A stretch of 7,446 bases of DNA from Deltaproteobacteria bacterium (GCA_005879095.1 VBLM01000511.1:1-7446), one strand, 5' to 3'. Shown: positions 1 to 6,240, numbered from the stretch's first letter. The notes: a model not told the origin generated them from the sequence alone. Program-made: numbers and translations.

Positions 1-505
1 CGCGGATCGGGACGACGTGCTCGATCAGCGCGTCGCGGATGGCGTCTGACTCGGCGACCTTGCGGCCGAACGCGCCGTCGAAGAGCTGCATCGCGCGCAG
101 CCGCGACAAGAGAATCTCTTTATGCTCGTTGGCGCTCGCGCCGATGAAGACGCCGGTGCGGCTCCTGTCGTACGCGCGCTTCTCGTAGCCGGCGTCCTGG
201 AGCGCGCCGCGGACCGCGTCGAGCAGGATCCGGTGCTGCGGATCGGTCACCTGGATCCGCCGGGGCGCGATCCCGAAGTGCAGCGAGGCGAATTGCAGGA
301 TCTCGTCGTCGTCGAGGTAAGCGCCCTTGTCGATGTACGCCTTGTCGGGAATGCGCGTGGTCTCGTCGTAGAACAACGAGTGGTCCCAGCGCGAGCCGGG
401 GATGGGCCGGAACGTGACGGTGCCGTTGCGGATCAATTCCCAGTAGCCGAGCGGGTCCCGGGCGTTAGGGAATCTGCAGCCCAGGCCGACGATCGCAATT
501 TCCAA
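1..505 (-). CDS. Type I polyketide-type beta-ketoacyl synthase, N-terminal part (runs off left edge)
   Basis: Partial gene: 168 residues are visible, and the rest lies beyond base 1. The protein opens directly with the ketosynthase fold (MEIAIVGLGCRFPNA), followed by GYWELI, PGSRWD, a KAYIDKGAYLDD segment, FGIAPRRI, TDPQHRILLD (about residues 91-100) and GVFIGAS. These match, in order, the N-terminal half of modular or iterative type I PKS ketosynthases. The usual form of the central motif is DPQQR; here it is DPQHR. The catalytic Cys and the two His lie further on and cannot be checked. I chose the TTG start at 505 because GGAGG sits 4 bases upstream and because the family start (IAIVGxGCRFP) follows at once; no ATG fits. 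There is no N-terminal docking or carrier domain, so this is the first domain of its protein. It may be a multidomain PKS or a shorter KS protein; the product is unknown. Its promoter resembles that of the ligase operon at 5167, which suggests joint expression. Confidence 0.88.
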   Translation of the reverse strand, partial: MEIAIVGLGCRFPNARDPLGYWELIRNGTVTFRPIPGSRWDHSLFYDETTRIPDKAYIDKGAYLDDDEILQFASLHFGIAPRRIQVTDPQHRILLDAVRGALQDAGYEKRAYDRSRTGVFIGASANEHKEILLSRLRAMQLFDGAFGRKVAESDAIRDALIEHVVPIR

Positions 506-509
506 CTTA

Positions 510-514
510 CCTCC
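510..514 (-). promoter_or_regulatory. Ribosome binding site GGAGG for the ketosynthase
   Basis: GGAGG on the minus strand ends 4 bases before the TTG at 505. It is the main support for a TTG start rather than one of the non-standard codons further upstream in the same open frame. Confidence 0.7.
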
Positions 515-535
515 GTGCCGGTCCGGCCGCGCACC

Positions 536-564
536 GTGTAAAGCCTTTTGATGCTGCACGTCAA
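536..564 (-). promoter_or_regulatory. Sigma70-like promoter of the ketosynthase gene
   Basis: On the minus strand, TTGACG (559-564) and TTACAC (536-541) are separated by exactly 17 bases. TTGACG matches five of six bases of the sigma70 -35 consensus and TTACAC four of six of the -10. Transcription would start near 529, leaving a leader of about 24 bases that contains the GGAGG site. The same two hexamers with the same spacing occur before the ligase gene (5177-5205), with further shared bases: T after the -35, and GG, then GCGCG one base later, after the -10. Predicted from sequence only. Confidence 0.7.
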
Positions 565-580
565 GGCGCGTTTCGCGCCT
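564..580. repeat. Inverted repeat AGGCGCG-TTT-CGCGCCT next to the ketosynthase -35
   Basis: This is a perfect 7-base inverted repeat around a 3-base loop. It sits directly upstream of, and shares one base with, the -35 element of the ketosynthase promoter, and lies about 50 bases before the SDR start. No T-run follows on either strand, so it does not look like an intrinsic terminator. Its place between two divergent genes suits a regulator binding site. Short GC-only palindromes also arise by chance in DNA this GC-rich, so the role is uncertain. Confidence 0.35.
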
Positions 581-617
581 GAAAAAGACTTCTTACGCAA
601 GAACGCGGCCACGTGCG

Positions 618-623
618 TACTAT
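618..623 (+). promoter_or_regulatory. Possible -10 element (TACTAT) of the SDR-GST pair
   Basis: TACTAT ends 9 bases before the ATG at 633. A transcript from it would begin at or within a few bases of the start codon. No Shine-Dalgarno sequence precedes that ATG, which agrees with a leaderless mRNA. The -35 is poor, with no good TTGACA-like hexamer 16-19 bases upstream. A CGTGC/GCACG inverted repeat (612-616 and 624-628) brackets the element. Weak prediction. Confidence 0.35.
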
Positions 624-632
624 GCACGCGCC

Positions 633-1619
633 ATGAGAGTGCTGCTGACCGGCGGTTCAGGATTTCTCGGCTCTTACGTAGCCGAGCAGCTTGCGGCCGA
701 GGGGCACGTCGTGCGCGCACTGGTGCGTCCGAAGAGCGACAAGGGTGTACTGGGCCGGCTACAGCGTGTCGAGTTTGCGCCGGGTGCAATCGAGGACCGC
801 GCATCGTTGGTTACCGCGGTCGAAGGGGTAGATGCAATCGTTCATGTCGCCGGCATCGTCAAGGCGCGCAAACCGGCGGACTTCTTCGAGGTCAACGCGC
901 AGGGGACGCGCAACCTGGTGGAGGCGGCCCTGGCGCGGGGCGGGCTCGAGCGGTTCGTCTACGTATCTTCACTGGCGGCCGTTGGTCCGAGCGCCGATGG
1001 CACGCCCGTGTCGGAAAACGCCGAGCCGCGGCCGGTCACGCAATACGGGCGCAGCAAGCTGGAGGCCGAGCGCGCAGTCCTCGCCGCGGGCGATCGGATG
1101 CCGGTGACGGTGATTCGGCCGCCGCTGAGCTACGGGCCGAGAGACAAGGAGACGCTCGCGTTCTTCACCTCGGTCAAGAATCGCGTGCTGCCGATGATCG
1201 GCAGCGGGGAAAATACGTTGAGCGTCGTTTACGCTGCCGATTGCGCCGCGGCGATCGTGCGCGCGGTGACTTTCTCCGGTGGTCCGAGCGGCCGCGCATA
1301 CTTCCTCGACGACGGCGTGGTGTACACGCAGCGTGAGCTTGCGCTGGAAGTCGAGCGTGCCCTCGGCCGGCGAGCATGGATTCGGTTCGCGCTTCCGCTG
1401 CCAGTCGTGAAAGTGGCCGCCGCGGCGACGCAGGCCTGGGGCGCCGTTTCAGGCACGGCGCAGATGCTCACGCTCGACAAGGCGAACGAGCTGGCGCAGC
1501 GCCACTGGGTCTGTTCGGGAGAGGGCGCGCGCCGCGATCTGGGGTGGACTCCACGTGTGCAGTGGGGGCAGGGAGTGCAGGAAGCGGTCAAGTGGTATCG
1601 CGAGCAGGGGTGGTTATGA
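633..1619 (+). CDS. NAD(P)-dependent epimerase/dehydratase, extended SDR family
   Basis: The protein has 328 residues, a normal length for extended short-chain dehydrogenases. The Rossmann nucleotide-binding motif TGGSGFLG is at residues 6-13, VDAIVHVAG at about 66-74, the catalytic Ser region YVSSLAAVG at 110-118, and the YxxxK pair in YGRSK is Tyr138/Lys142. RPPLSYGPRD follows in the substrate-binding part. These motifs indicate NAD(P)-dependent oxidation/reduction or epimerisation. The substrate could be a nucleotide sugar, a 3-hydroxy/3-keto acyl chain or a sterol-like ketone, and the sequence does not decide. The ATG at 633 is immediately followed by the family start MRVLLTGG, and no Shine-Dalgarno sequence precedes it. 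The stop overlaps the next gene's ATG (ATGA), so the two are co-translated. Being divergent from a ketosynthase and near a fatty acyl-AMP ligase, it may reduce or tailor their product (inference). Confidence 0.9.
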   Translation: MRVLLTGGSGFLGSYVAEQLAAEGHVVRALVRPKSDKGVLGRLQRVEFAPGAIEDRASLVTAVEGVDAIVHVAGIVKARKPADFFEVNAQGTRNLVEAALARGGLERFVYVSSLAAVGPSADGTPVSENAEPRPVTQYGRSKLEAERAVLAAGDRMPVTVIRPPLSYGPRDKETLAFFTSVKNRVLPMIGSGENTLSVVYAADCAAAIVRAVTFSGGPSGRAYFLDDGVVYTQRELALEVERALGRRAWIRFALPLPVVKVAAAATQAWGAVSGTAQMLTLDKANELAQRHWVCSGEGARRDLGWTPRVQWGQGVQEAVKWYREQGWL

Positions 1620-2248
1620 AGCTCTACGAAAGCGTGCTTTCTTCGGCTTCGTTTCGCGTGCGGATCGCATTGAATCTGAAGGGGCTCGCGTACGACTCGG
1701 TCGTGTTCGACCTGCGCGCGAAGCAGCACTTGACCGACGAGTACGGGCGGGTGAATCCGCTGCGCTCGGTGCCGGCGTTGACCGACGGCGGCCTGCAGCT
1801 GATCGAGTCGATGGCGATCTGCGAGTACCTCGAGGAGACGCATCCGGCGCCGCCGTTGTTGCCGCGCGATCCGGCCGGACGAGCGCGCGTGCGGGCGATG
1901 GCGCAGTTGGTGGCGTGCGACATCCATCCTTTGAACAACCTGCGCGTGCTGCGGCACCTGTCGCACGAGATGCACGCCGACGACGCCGCGCGCGACGCGT
2001 GGCAGCAGCACTGGATCCGGGAGGGATTCGGGGCGCTGGAAAAGATGATCGCGGATGGCTCCGACTTTTGCCACGGCGGAGCACCGACGCTGGCGGACGC
2101 CTTCCTGATTCCGCAGGTGGCGAACGCACAGCGCGTGAAGCTGGACCTCTCGCCGTTCCCGCGGATCCAGCGAATCTACGACGCGTGCATGAAGCTGCCG
2201 GCCTTCGAGAAGGCGCACCCGAAGAACCATCCGGCAGCAGCGAAATAG
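1616..2248 (+). CDS. Zeta-class glutathione S-transferase (maleylacetoacetate isomerase-like)
   Basis: The protein has 210 residues, typical for the family. An N-terminal thioredoxin-like domain contains SSASFRVRIALNLKG (residues 9-23), SVPAL (51-55) and the glutathione-binding ES pair (64-65). An all-helical C-terminal domain contains CDIHPLNNLRVL (101-112) and TLADAFLIPQ (158-167). These are zeta-class signatures. The classic active-site motif SSCxW is SSASF here, with Ala11 replacing Cys; the two serines are kept. Maleylacetoacetate isomerases perform glutathione-dependent cis-trans isomerisation in tyrosine breakdown, but no homogentisate dioxygenase or fumarylacetoacetase is nearby, so I give no maiA symbol. 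The ATG lies inside the SDR stop (ATGA overlap), with a weak AGGGG upstream. The gene ends 7 bases from the convergent carrier-protein gene. Its role with the SDR is unknown; it could isomerise a double bond or conjugate an electrophilic product. Confidence 0.87.
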   Translation: MKLYESVLSSASFRVRIALNLKGLAYDSVVFDLRAKQHLTDEYGRVNPLRSVPALTDGGLQLIESMAICEYLEETHPAPPLLPRDPAGRARVRAMAQLVACDIHPLNNLRVLRHLSHEMHADDAARDAWQQHWIREGFGALEKMIADGSDFCHGGAPTLADAFLIPQVANAQRVKLDLSPFPRIQRIYDACMKLPAFEKAHPKNHPAAAK

Positions 2249-2255
2249 ATCCGGC

Positions 2256-2516
2256 TCAGGCGGCGAATTGCCTGTCGGGCAGCAGCCTGGCAATCGCGTC
2301 GCGCAGATCCTTGACCGTGCGGATCCGCGACAGCTCTTCGTCTGGAATCCGGACGGCGAGCTTCTCTTCGAAGTACGAAACCAGTTCCATCACCGCGACC
2401 GAATCCATCCCCAGCGTGGCGATGACCGTCTCCGCCCTCAGCTCGGTGAGGCGGCGGTTGTCGACCTCGAAGGCGGCCTGCTTGAACATTTCGACGACAT
2501 CGATCGGCTGCTGCAT
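2256..2516 (-). CDS. Free-standing acyl carrier protein
   Basis: The protein has 86 residues with the four-helix carrier fold pattern. The phosphopantetheine attachment site is LGMDSVAVMEL, with the modified Ser at residue 39. FEEKLAVRIPDEEL (helix II to III) and TVKDLRDAI (helix IV) follow as expected. It would be converted to holo form by a phosphopantetheinyl transferase encoded elsewhere and hold an acyl chain as a thioester. It is the last gene of a ligase-methyltransferase-carrier operon. Its ATG directly abuts the methyltransferase stop (TAAATG), with GAGGA 8 bases upstream inside that gene. The obvious reading is that the adjacent fatty acyl-AMP ligase loads it, and the acyl chain is then modified by the methyltransferase or passed to the ketosynthase. 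It is a specialised carrier rather than the housekeeping AcpP, judged by context and lack of fatty acid synthase neighbours. Confidence 0.93.
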   Translation of the reverse strand: MQQPIDVVEMFKQAAFEVDNRRLTELRAETVIATLGMDSVAVMELVSYFEEKLAVRIPDEELSRIRTVKDLRDAIARLLPDRQFAA

Positions 2517-3410
2517 TTAGTCGATCCTCTTCAGGGAATATTGCGCCAGCGACTGGTAGTGCTTCTCGAACCCGCGCACGCAGGTCGAGAGATACCGGTC
2601 GTAATCGTCGTAAACCTTGTCGCCCCAGTGCGCGCGGATCCGGGCTTCATGACGCCGCAGCCGATCGCGCCAGTGCCAGGTCGTCTTCATGTAATCGAGC
2701 CGCCGCGTCTTCACCTCGAGCACTTCCCAGTACGGATTGACCGCGGCGATGATCTCCTCGAGCCGCGGCGTGATCCCGCCCGGAAAGATCTCGTACGTCA
2801 CCCAGCCGACGTCCTTCACGTCCTGCCGATCGCGCGGCACGAAATTGCGCAGGATCGTCTGCAGCCCGAAGTACGCGCCCGGCTTCGCCCACTCGTGCGC
2901 GAGCCGGAAATAGTTCCGATACGCCGGAATCGACTTTCCCTCTCGCGCCTCCTGCGGAGAGACGATGTGCTCCATCATGCAGATGGAAATCACAGCGTCG
3001 AATTTCTCTGCAGGCTTGTAATCGAGATAGCTGCACACTTCCGCGGTCACGTTCGGCAGGCCGCGCCGGCGGATCTCGGCCGCTTGCGCCTCGGAAAGAG
3101 TAATTCCATGCGCGTGCTTCACGCGAGTCTGCGTCGCCTGGTACTCGAGGTTCGCGCCCCACCCGCAGCCGATGTCGAGGAGAGACTTCTCGGGCGTCAG
3201 ATGCGCGAATCCCGCCAGGATCCGGTGCTTCTCGCGCTGCGCTTCCTCGAGTGATCGCTCTCCGGCGTGCCCCGGAGGCGGCATCTCGGCCCGCAGTACA
3301 CTGTCGTCGAAGATCCCGCAGGTGTACGACATGCTCTCGTCGAGCCAGAGCCGGAAGAAATCGTTCGACACGTCATACGAGACCGCGATGTCGGTCTTGG
3401 AAGATCCCAT
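2517..3410 (-). CDS. Cyclopropane-fatty-acid-synthase-type SAM methyltransferase
   Basis: The protein has 297 residues. It opens with the family signature SYDVSNDFFRLWLDESMSYT (residues 11-30). The SAM-binding motif LLDIGCGWG is at 77-85 and GITLSEAQ at 102-109. SICMMEHI (142-149) contains Cys144, Glu147 and His148, in the region that carries bicarbonate ligands in Cfa. YEIFPGG is at 206-212 and WHWRDRL at 245-251. The family transfers a methyl group from SAM to an alkene, giving cyclopropane, methyl-branched or hydroxylated methyl products. E. coli Cfa has about 380 residues and acts on phospholipids. This one is close to the roughly 290-residue mycolate cyclopropane synthases, whose chains are carrier-bound, which fits its position between an acyl-AMP ligase and a carrier protein. 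The start was set by GGGGGG 5 bases upstream and by the TGATG junction with the ligase stop; the stop abuts the carrier ATG. The longer open frame upstream (to 4946) is a shadow of the ligase gene. Confidence 0.9.
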   Translation of the reverse strand: MGSSKTDIAVSYDVSNDFFRLWLDESMSYTCGIFDDSVLRAEMPPPGHAGERSLEEAQREKHRILAGFAHLTPEKSLLDIGCGWGANLEYQATQTRVKHAHGITLSEAQAAEIRRRGLPNVTAEVCSYLDYKPAEKFDAVISICMMEHIVSPQEAREGKSIPAYRNYFRLAHEWAKPGAYFGLQTILRNFVPRDRQDVKDVGWVTYEIFPGGITPRLEEIIAAVNPYWEVLEVKTRRLDYMKTTWHWRDRLRRHEARIRAHWGDKVYDDYDRYLSTCVRGFEKHYQSLAQYSLKRID

Positions 3411-5167
3411 CAAGTCCCCCCGAGTCGCTTGAAAAAGACCCGCGCCTGGTGTTGCGCACGTCCCACCAGCGATAGCGCAAAGTGCTTGGCCACCGCCAGC
3501 CGCGCGTTCCCGGCGCGTCCTTCCTTGCCGAGCGTCCCGCGCAGGTATTGATCGCGCGTCTTGCGGCGCTGAAGCTTCCCCGACGACGTCTTCGGCAGCG
3601 CGCCCGGCGGCACCAGCGCGACGTCGCTCACCGCCAGCTGAAACTCCTCGGAAATGCGTGAAACGATCTGCGCGCGCAACCCCGCCGGGTCGTCGCTGCG
3701 CGTCTCGGCCGCGACCACGATCTCCTCCGACGCCGCTCCCGGACGCGTGAAGACCACCGCCGATCCCTTGCGCACGCCCGGGATCTCGTCGACCAGCCAC
3801 TCGAGCCGCTGCGGATAGTAGTTGCGCCCGTTGACGATCAGGATGTCCTTGATGCGTCCGGAGATGTACAGCTCGCCGTCGACGAGATAGCCGAGATCGC
3901 CGGTGTACAACCAGCCGCCGCGAAACGTCTCGCGGGTGGCTTCCGGATTCTCCCAGTAGCCGGCCGCGACGCTCGGCCCGCGCCAGCAGATCTCGCCGAC
4001 GTGGCGGTCGGGCAGAAGGCGCCCGTCCTCGTCCTGGATCGAAAGCTCGTGACCGGGAAACGTCCGGCCGCAGTTGACGATCTCCAGCGAGCCCGAGCCG
4101 GAGGGCGCGGCCTTCTTGTCGACGTGATACCGCTCGGCGTCGATGCGATCCGTCCGCAGCTGCTCGTCGAATCCGATGAACGCGATCGCCAGCGTCGCTT
4201 CCGCCATTCCGTAGCAGGGTAACAGCGCCGAAGGCTTCAGTCCCGACGGCGCGAACTTTTCCACGAACGCGCGCATCGTCCCGGGATTGATCGGCTCCGC
4301 TCCGCAGCCGAAGACGCGCATCTGCGACAGATCCCAGCGGGCGATCTGCTCCGGCTTGGCTCGCTTGGTCACCAGCGCGTACGCGAAGTTCGGCGCGAAG
4401 GAGAGCGTCCCACGGTACCTGTGGATCGTCTCCAGCCACGTGGTCGCGTTCTTGATGAAGCTCAGCGTCGGAATGTAAACGGTCGAAATTCCATAACAAA
4501 CCGGCGCGAGCACCAGCCCGATCAGACCCATGTCGTGATAGAGCGGCAGCCACGAGACGGCGACGTCGCGAGTCGTATCGGCCGCGAGCCCATCGACTAC
4601 GATCGCCTTGCAGTTCGCCGCCAGGCTCCCGTGCGTGACCATCACGCCCTTGGGCAGCGCGGTGCTTCCCGAGGTGAACTGCAGGAACGCGACTTCGTCG
4701 GGCCGCAGATCGGCCGCCGGCGGCAAGGCGCCTGCCGGCTCGGCCGCCAACTCTTCCGATGTCACCACTCTCTCGATGCTCGGAATCCGCCCCACCGCCG
4801 ACCAGAGAACCTTCCCCACCCGCTCGGTCGTGATCAGCACGCGTGGCCGCGCGACGTTGAGGATGGTCACCAGCGCGTCCATGAACGCGTCGAGCTTGCC
4901 CAACGAGAGCGGCGGATAAAGTGGCACCGGGATCAGCCCGATCCACAGCGCGCCCAGAAAGGCGGGGATGAAATGCTCGCCCTCGGGAAGGACGATCGCG
5001 ACCCGGTCGCCGCGCTTCAAACCCTGCGCCAGGTAGTGCGCCGCCCGCTTCTGGGTGAGAACCCGCAAATCATGAAAAGATACGAACAAATCCTCTTTGC
5101 CGGCGAACGTGAACCCGCGATCGCGCAGCCCTTCGCAGGCGTTCAGTGCCGGGACGACGAAGTTCAT
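3410..5167 (-). CDS. Fatty acyl-AMP ligase (FAAL), adenylate-forming enzyme
   Basis: The protein has 585 residues, as usual for stand-alone FAALs. Motifs in order: P-loop-like FTSGSTALPKG (164-174); HDMGLIG (211-217); SFAPNFAYAL (256-265); GCGAEPI (287-293); CYGMAEATLA (318-327), which holds the A5 motif; CGRTFPGHE (366-374); YTGDLG (421-426), where Asp424 binds ribose; SGRIKD (436-441); and the C-terminal catalytic Lys531 in KTSSGK. PNFAYAL and CGxxxPG are FAAL traits, in contrast to acyl-CoA ligases. FAALs activate a fatty acid with ATP and hand the acyl group to a carrier protein rather than to CoA. The partner is probably the carrier encoded two genes downstream. The ATG at 5167 begins MNFVVPALNAC. 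An in-frame ATG at 5197 lies upstream of the predicted -10, so it is unlikely. The promoter places the start codon a few bases from the transcript end, suggesting a leaderless or very short leader. First gene of a coupled operon. Confidence 0.92.
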   Translation of the reverse strand: MNFVVPALNACEGLRDRGFTFAGKEDLFVSFHDLRVLTQKRAAHYLAQGLKRGDRVAIVLPEGEHFIPAFLGALWIGLIPVPLYPPLSLGKLDAFMDALVTILNVARPRVLITTERVGKVLWSAVGRIPSIERVVTSEELAAEPAGALPPAADLRPDEVAFLQFTSGSTALPKGVMVTHGSLAANCKAIVVDGLAADTTRDVAVSWLPLYHDMGLIGLVLAPVCYGISTVYIPTLSFIKNATTWLETIHRYRGTLSFAPNFAYALVTKRAKPEQIARWDLSQMRVFGCGAEPINPGTMRAFVEKFAPSGLKPSALLPCYGMAEATLAIAFIGFDEQLRTDRIDAERYHVDKKAAPSGSGSLEIVNCGRTFPGHELSIQDEDGRLLPDRHVGEICWRGPSVAAGYWENPEATRETFRGGWLYTGDLGYLVDGELYISGRIKDILIVNGRNYYPQRLEWLVDEIPGVRKGSAVVFTRPGAASEEIVVAAETRSDDPAGLRAQIVSRISEEFQLAVSDVALVPPGALPKTSSGKLQRRKTRDQYLRGTLGKEGRAGNARLAVAKHFALSLVGRAQHQARVFFKRLGGT

Positions 5168-5176
5168 GCGCGCCCC

Positions 5177-5205
5177 GTGTAATGGGTCATGGTGCACGAC
5201 GTCAA
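5177..5205 (-). promoter_or_regulatory. Sigma70-like promoter of the FAAL-methyltransferase-carrier operon
   Basis: On the minus strand, TTGACG (5200-5205) and TTACAC (5177-5182) have a 17-base spacer. The -10 ends 9 bases before the ATG at 5167, so transcription should start around 5170, leaving almost no leader. Both hexamers and the spacing are identical to the ketosynthase promoter at 536-564, and the bases after each hexamer are also shared, while the spacers differ. Predicted from sequence only. Confidence 0.72.
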
Positions 5206-5216
5206 GCCGTACGTCG
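5197..5216. repeat. Inverted repeat CGACGT-N8-ACGTCG over the ligase -35
   Basis: A perfect 6-base inverted repeat with an 8-base spacer overlaps the -35 hexamer (5200-5205) of the ligase promoter. It lies in the divergent region shared with the desaturase, so a bound regulator could affect both genes. Its sequence differs from the inverted repeat beside the ketosynthase promoter, so a common regulator is not shown. Chance occurrence is possible. Confidence 0.3.
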
Positions 5217-5268
5217 CGCTACGCACGAAAATTTGGTAGCTTGCGCGCGCCATTTTCGGGGGTTTCGG

Positions 5269-6240
5269 TTGCGCGCCTGCCGTGATCTGATCGAAGCGAC
5301 CAAACCGTTCATGCCGGAGTCCCGGCTGCGTGGCTGGTGGTATCTGCTCAGCACGACGCTCGTCATGGCCGGCCTGTACGCGCTCGGCTGGCAGCCATTG
5401 GCCTGGCCGCTGCGCGTTGCGGTCGCCGTGCTGGCCGGCCTCGTCACCGTGCGCGAGTTCATCCTCTACCACGATTACATGCACGGGGCGTTCCTGCGCG
5501 GCTCGCGTCTGGCGCGGGTCATCCTCTATCCGCTCGGCGTCTTCGTGATGACGCCGCCGCGCGTCTGGCGGGAGACGCACAACTACCATCACAACCACAC
5601 CGCGCAGCTGGTCGGGTCCAACATCGGCTCCTTCGCCACCATGACCCTCTGTCAATGGGCGGAGGCCACTCCGGCGGAGCGGCGTCACTACAAGCTCGTC
5701 CGGCACCCGCTGACGGTGCTGTTCGCGTACTTCACGGCCTTCATGCTCGACATGTGCCTGATGTCGTTCGTTCGATCGCCGAGAAAGCGGTGGGATTCGC
5801 TGCTCGCGCTGCTGGTGAACTGGGCGTTGACCGGGCTGATCCTGTGGAAGTTCGGCGTAGCGATTTTTGTCTTCGGCTATTTCCTGCCGCTCTTCGTCGC
5901 GACCGCGACCGGCGCGTACCTCTTCTACGCGCAGCACAACTTCGAAGGTCTGCAGATCCAGCGGCGCGAGGAGTGGGCGTACGATCGGGCCGCGCTGCAG
6001 TCTTCGAGCTACATGCCGACCTGGCCGGTGATGCGCTGGTTCACGGGAAACATCGGCTACCACCACGTGCATCATCTGAATCCGACGATTCCGTTCTATC
6101 GTCTGCCGGAGGCGATGGCCGCCATCCCGGAGCTGCAGAATCCGGCGACGACACGGCTGACGCCGGCCGACATCGTCGCCAACTTCCGCATGAAGCTGTG
6201 GGACCCCGAGCAGCGGAAAATGGTCGGCTACCCTCAGTAA
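5269..6240 (+). CDS. Membrane-bound fatty acid desaturase (histidine-box family)
   Basis: From a TTG at 5269 the protein has 323 residues. Three histidine clusters are present: HDYMH (68-72), HNYHHNH (104-110) and HHVHH (265-269), with an extra His in AQHNFEG (221-227). These bind the diiron centre of integral membrane acyl-lipid desaturases and related hydroxylases. Hydrophobic segments lie at about 25-64, 83-95, 146-166 and 178-220. The enzyme would use O2 and electrons from ferredoxin or a similar donor to introduce a cis double bond, or a hydroxyl, into an acyl chain. The start is uncertain: there is no in-frame ATG between 5146 and the one at about 5311, which falls inside the conserved region. 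TTG at 5269 has GGGGG 6 bases upstream (5258-5262). It is divergent from the FAAL operon, sharing a 101-base promoter region, so it may supply the double bond for the methyltransferase (inference). Its end overlaps the rhomboid gene by 7 bases. Confidence 0.88.
   Translation: MRACRDLIEATKPFMPESRLRGWWYLLSTTLVMAGLYALGWQPLAWPLRVAVAVLAGLVTVREFILYHDYMHGAFLRGSRLARVILYPLGVFVMTPPRVWRETHNYHHNHTAQLVGSNIGSFATMTLCQWAEATPAERRHYKLVRHPLTVLFAYFTAFMLDMCLMSFVRSPRKRWDSLLALLVNWALTGLILWKFGVAIFVFGYFLPLFVATATGAYLFYAQHNFEGLQIQRREEWAYDRAALQSSSYMPTWPVMRWFTGNIGYHHVHHLNPTIPFYRLPEAMAAIPELQNPATTRLTPADIVANFRMKLWDPEQRKMVGYPQ

Noticed and set aside
122..541. Plus-strand open frame opposite the ketosynthase
   Set aside because: The minus strand here encodes an unmistakable ketosynthase N-terminus, so this is its antisense shadow.
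1616..2248. Calling the GST maiA
   Set aside because: The family fit is good, but the substrate is not shown by sequence and no tyrosine/homogentisate gene is nearby.
2246..2258. Terminator between the convergent GST and carrier-protein genes
   Set aside because: Only 7 bases separate the genes, and I see no GC-rich stem followed by a T-run on either strand.
1229..2293. Long minus-strand open frame opposite the SDR and GST
   Set aside because: Basic, repetitive antisense translation of two well-supported genes; no fold or motif is seen.
3411..4946. Open frame continuing upstream of the methyltransferase on the minus strand, which would give a protein of about 800 residues
   Set aside because: The extra part is arginine/alanine-rich, low-complexity shadow sequence overlapping the FAAL gene in another frame. 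The methyltransferase signature begins right after the ATG at 3410, which has its own ribosome binding site.
5168..5197. Longer FAAL with a start at the ATG at 5197
   Set aside because: The added residues are not FAAL-like, and this ATG lies upstream of the predicted -10 element, so it would not be in the transcript.
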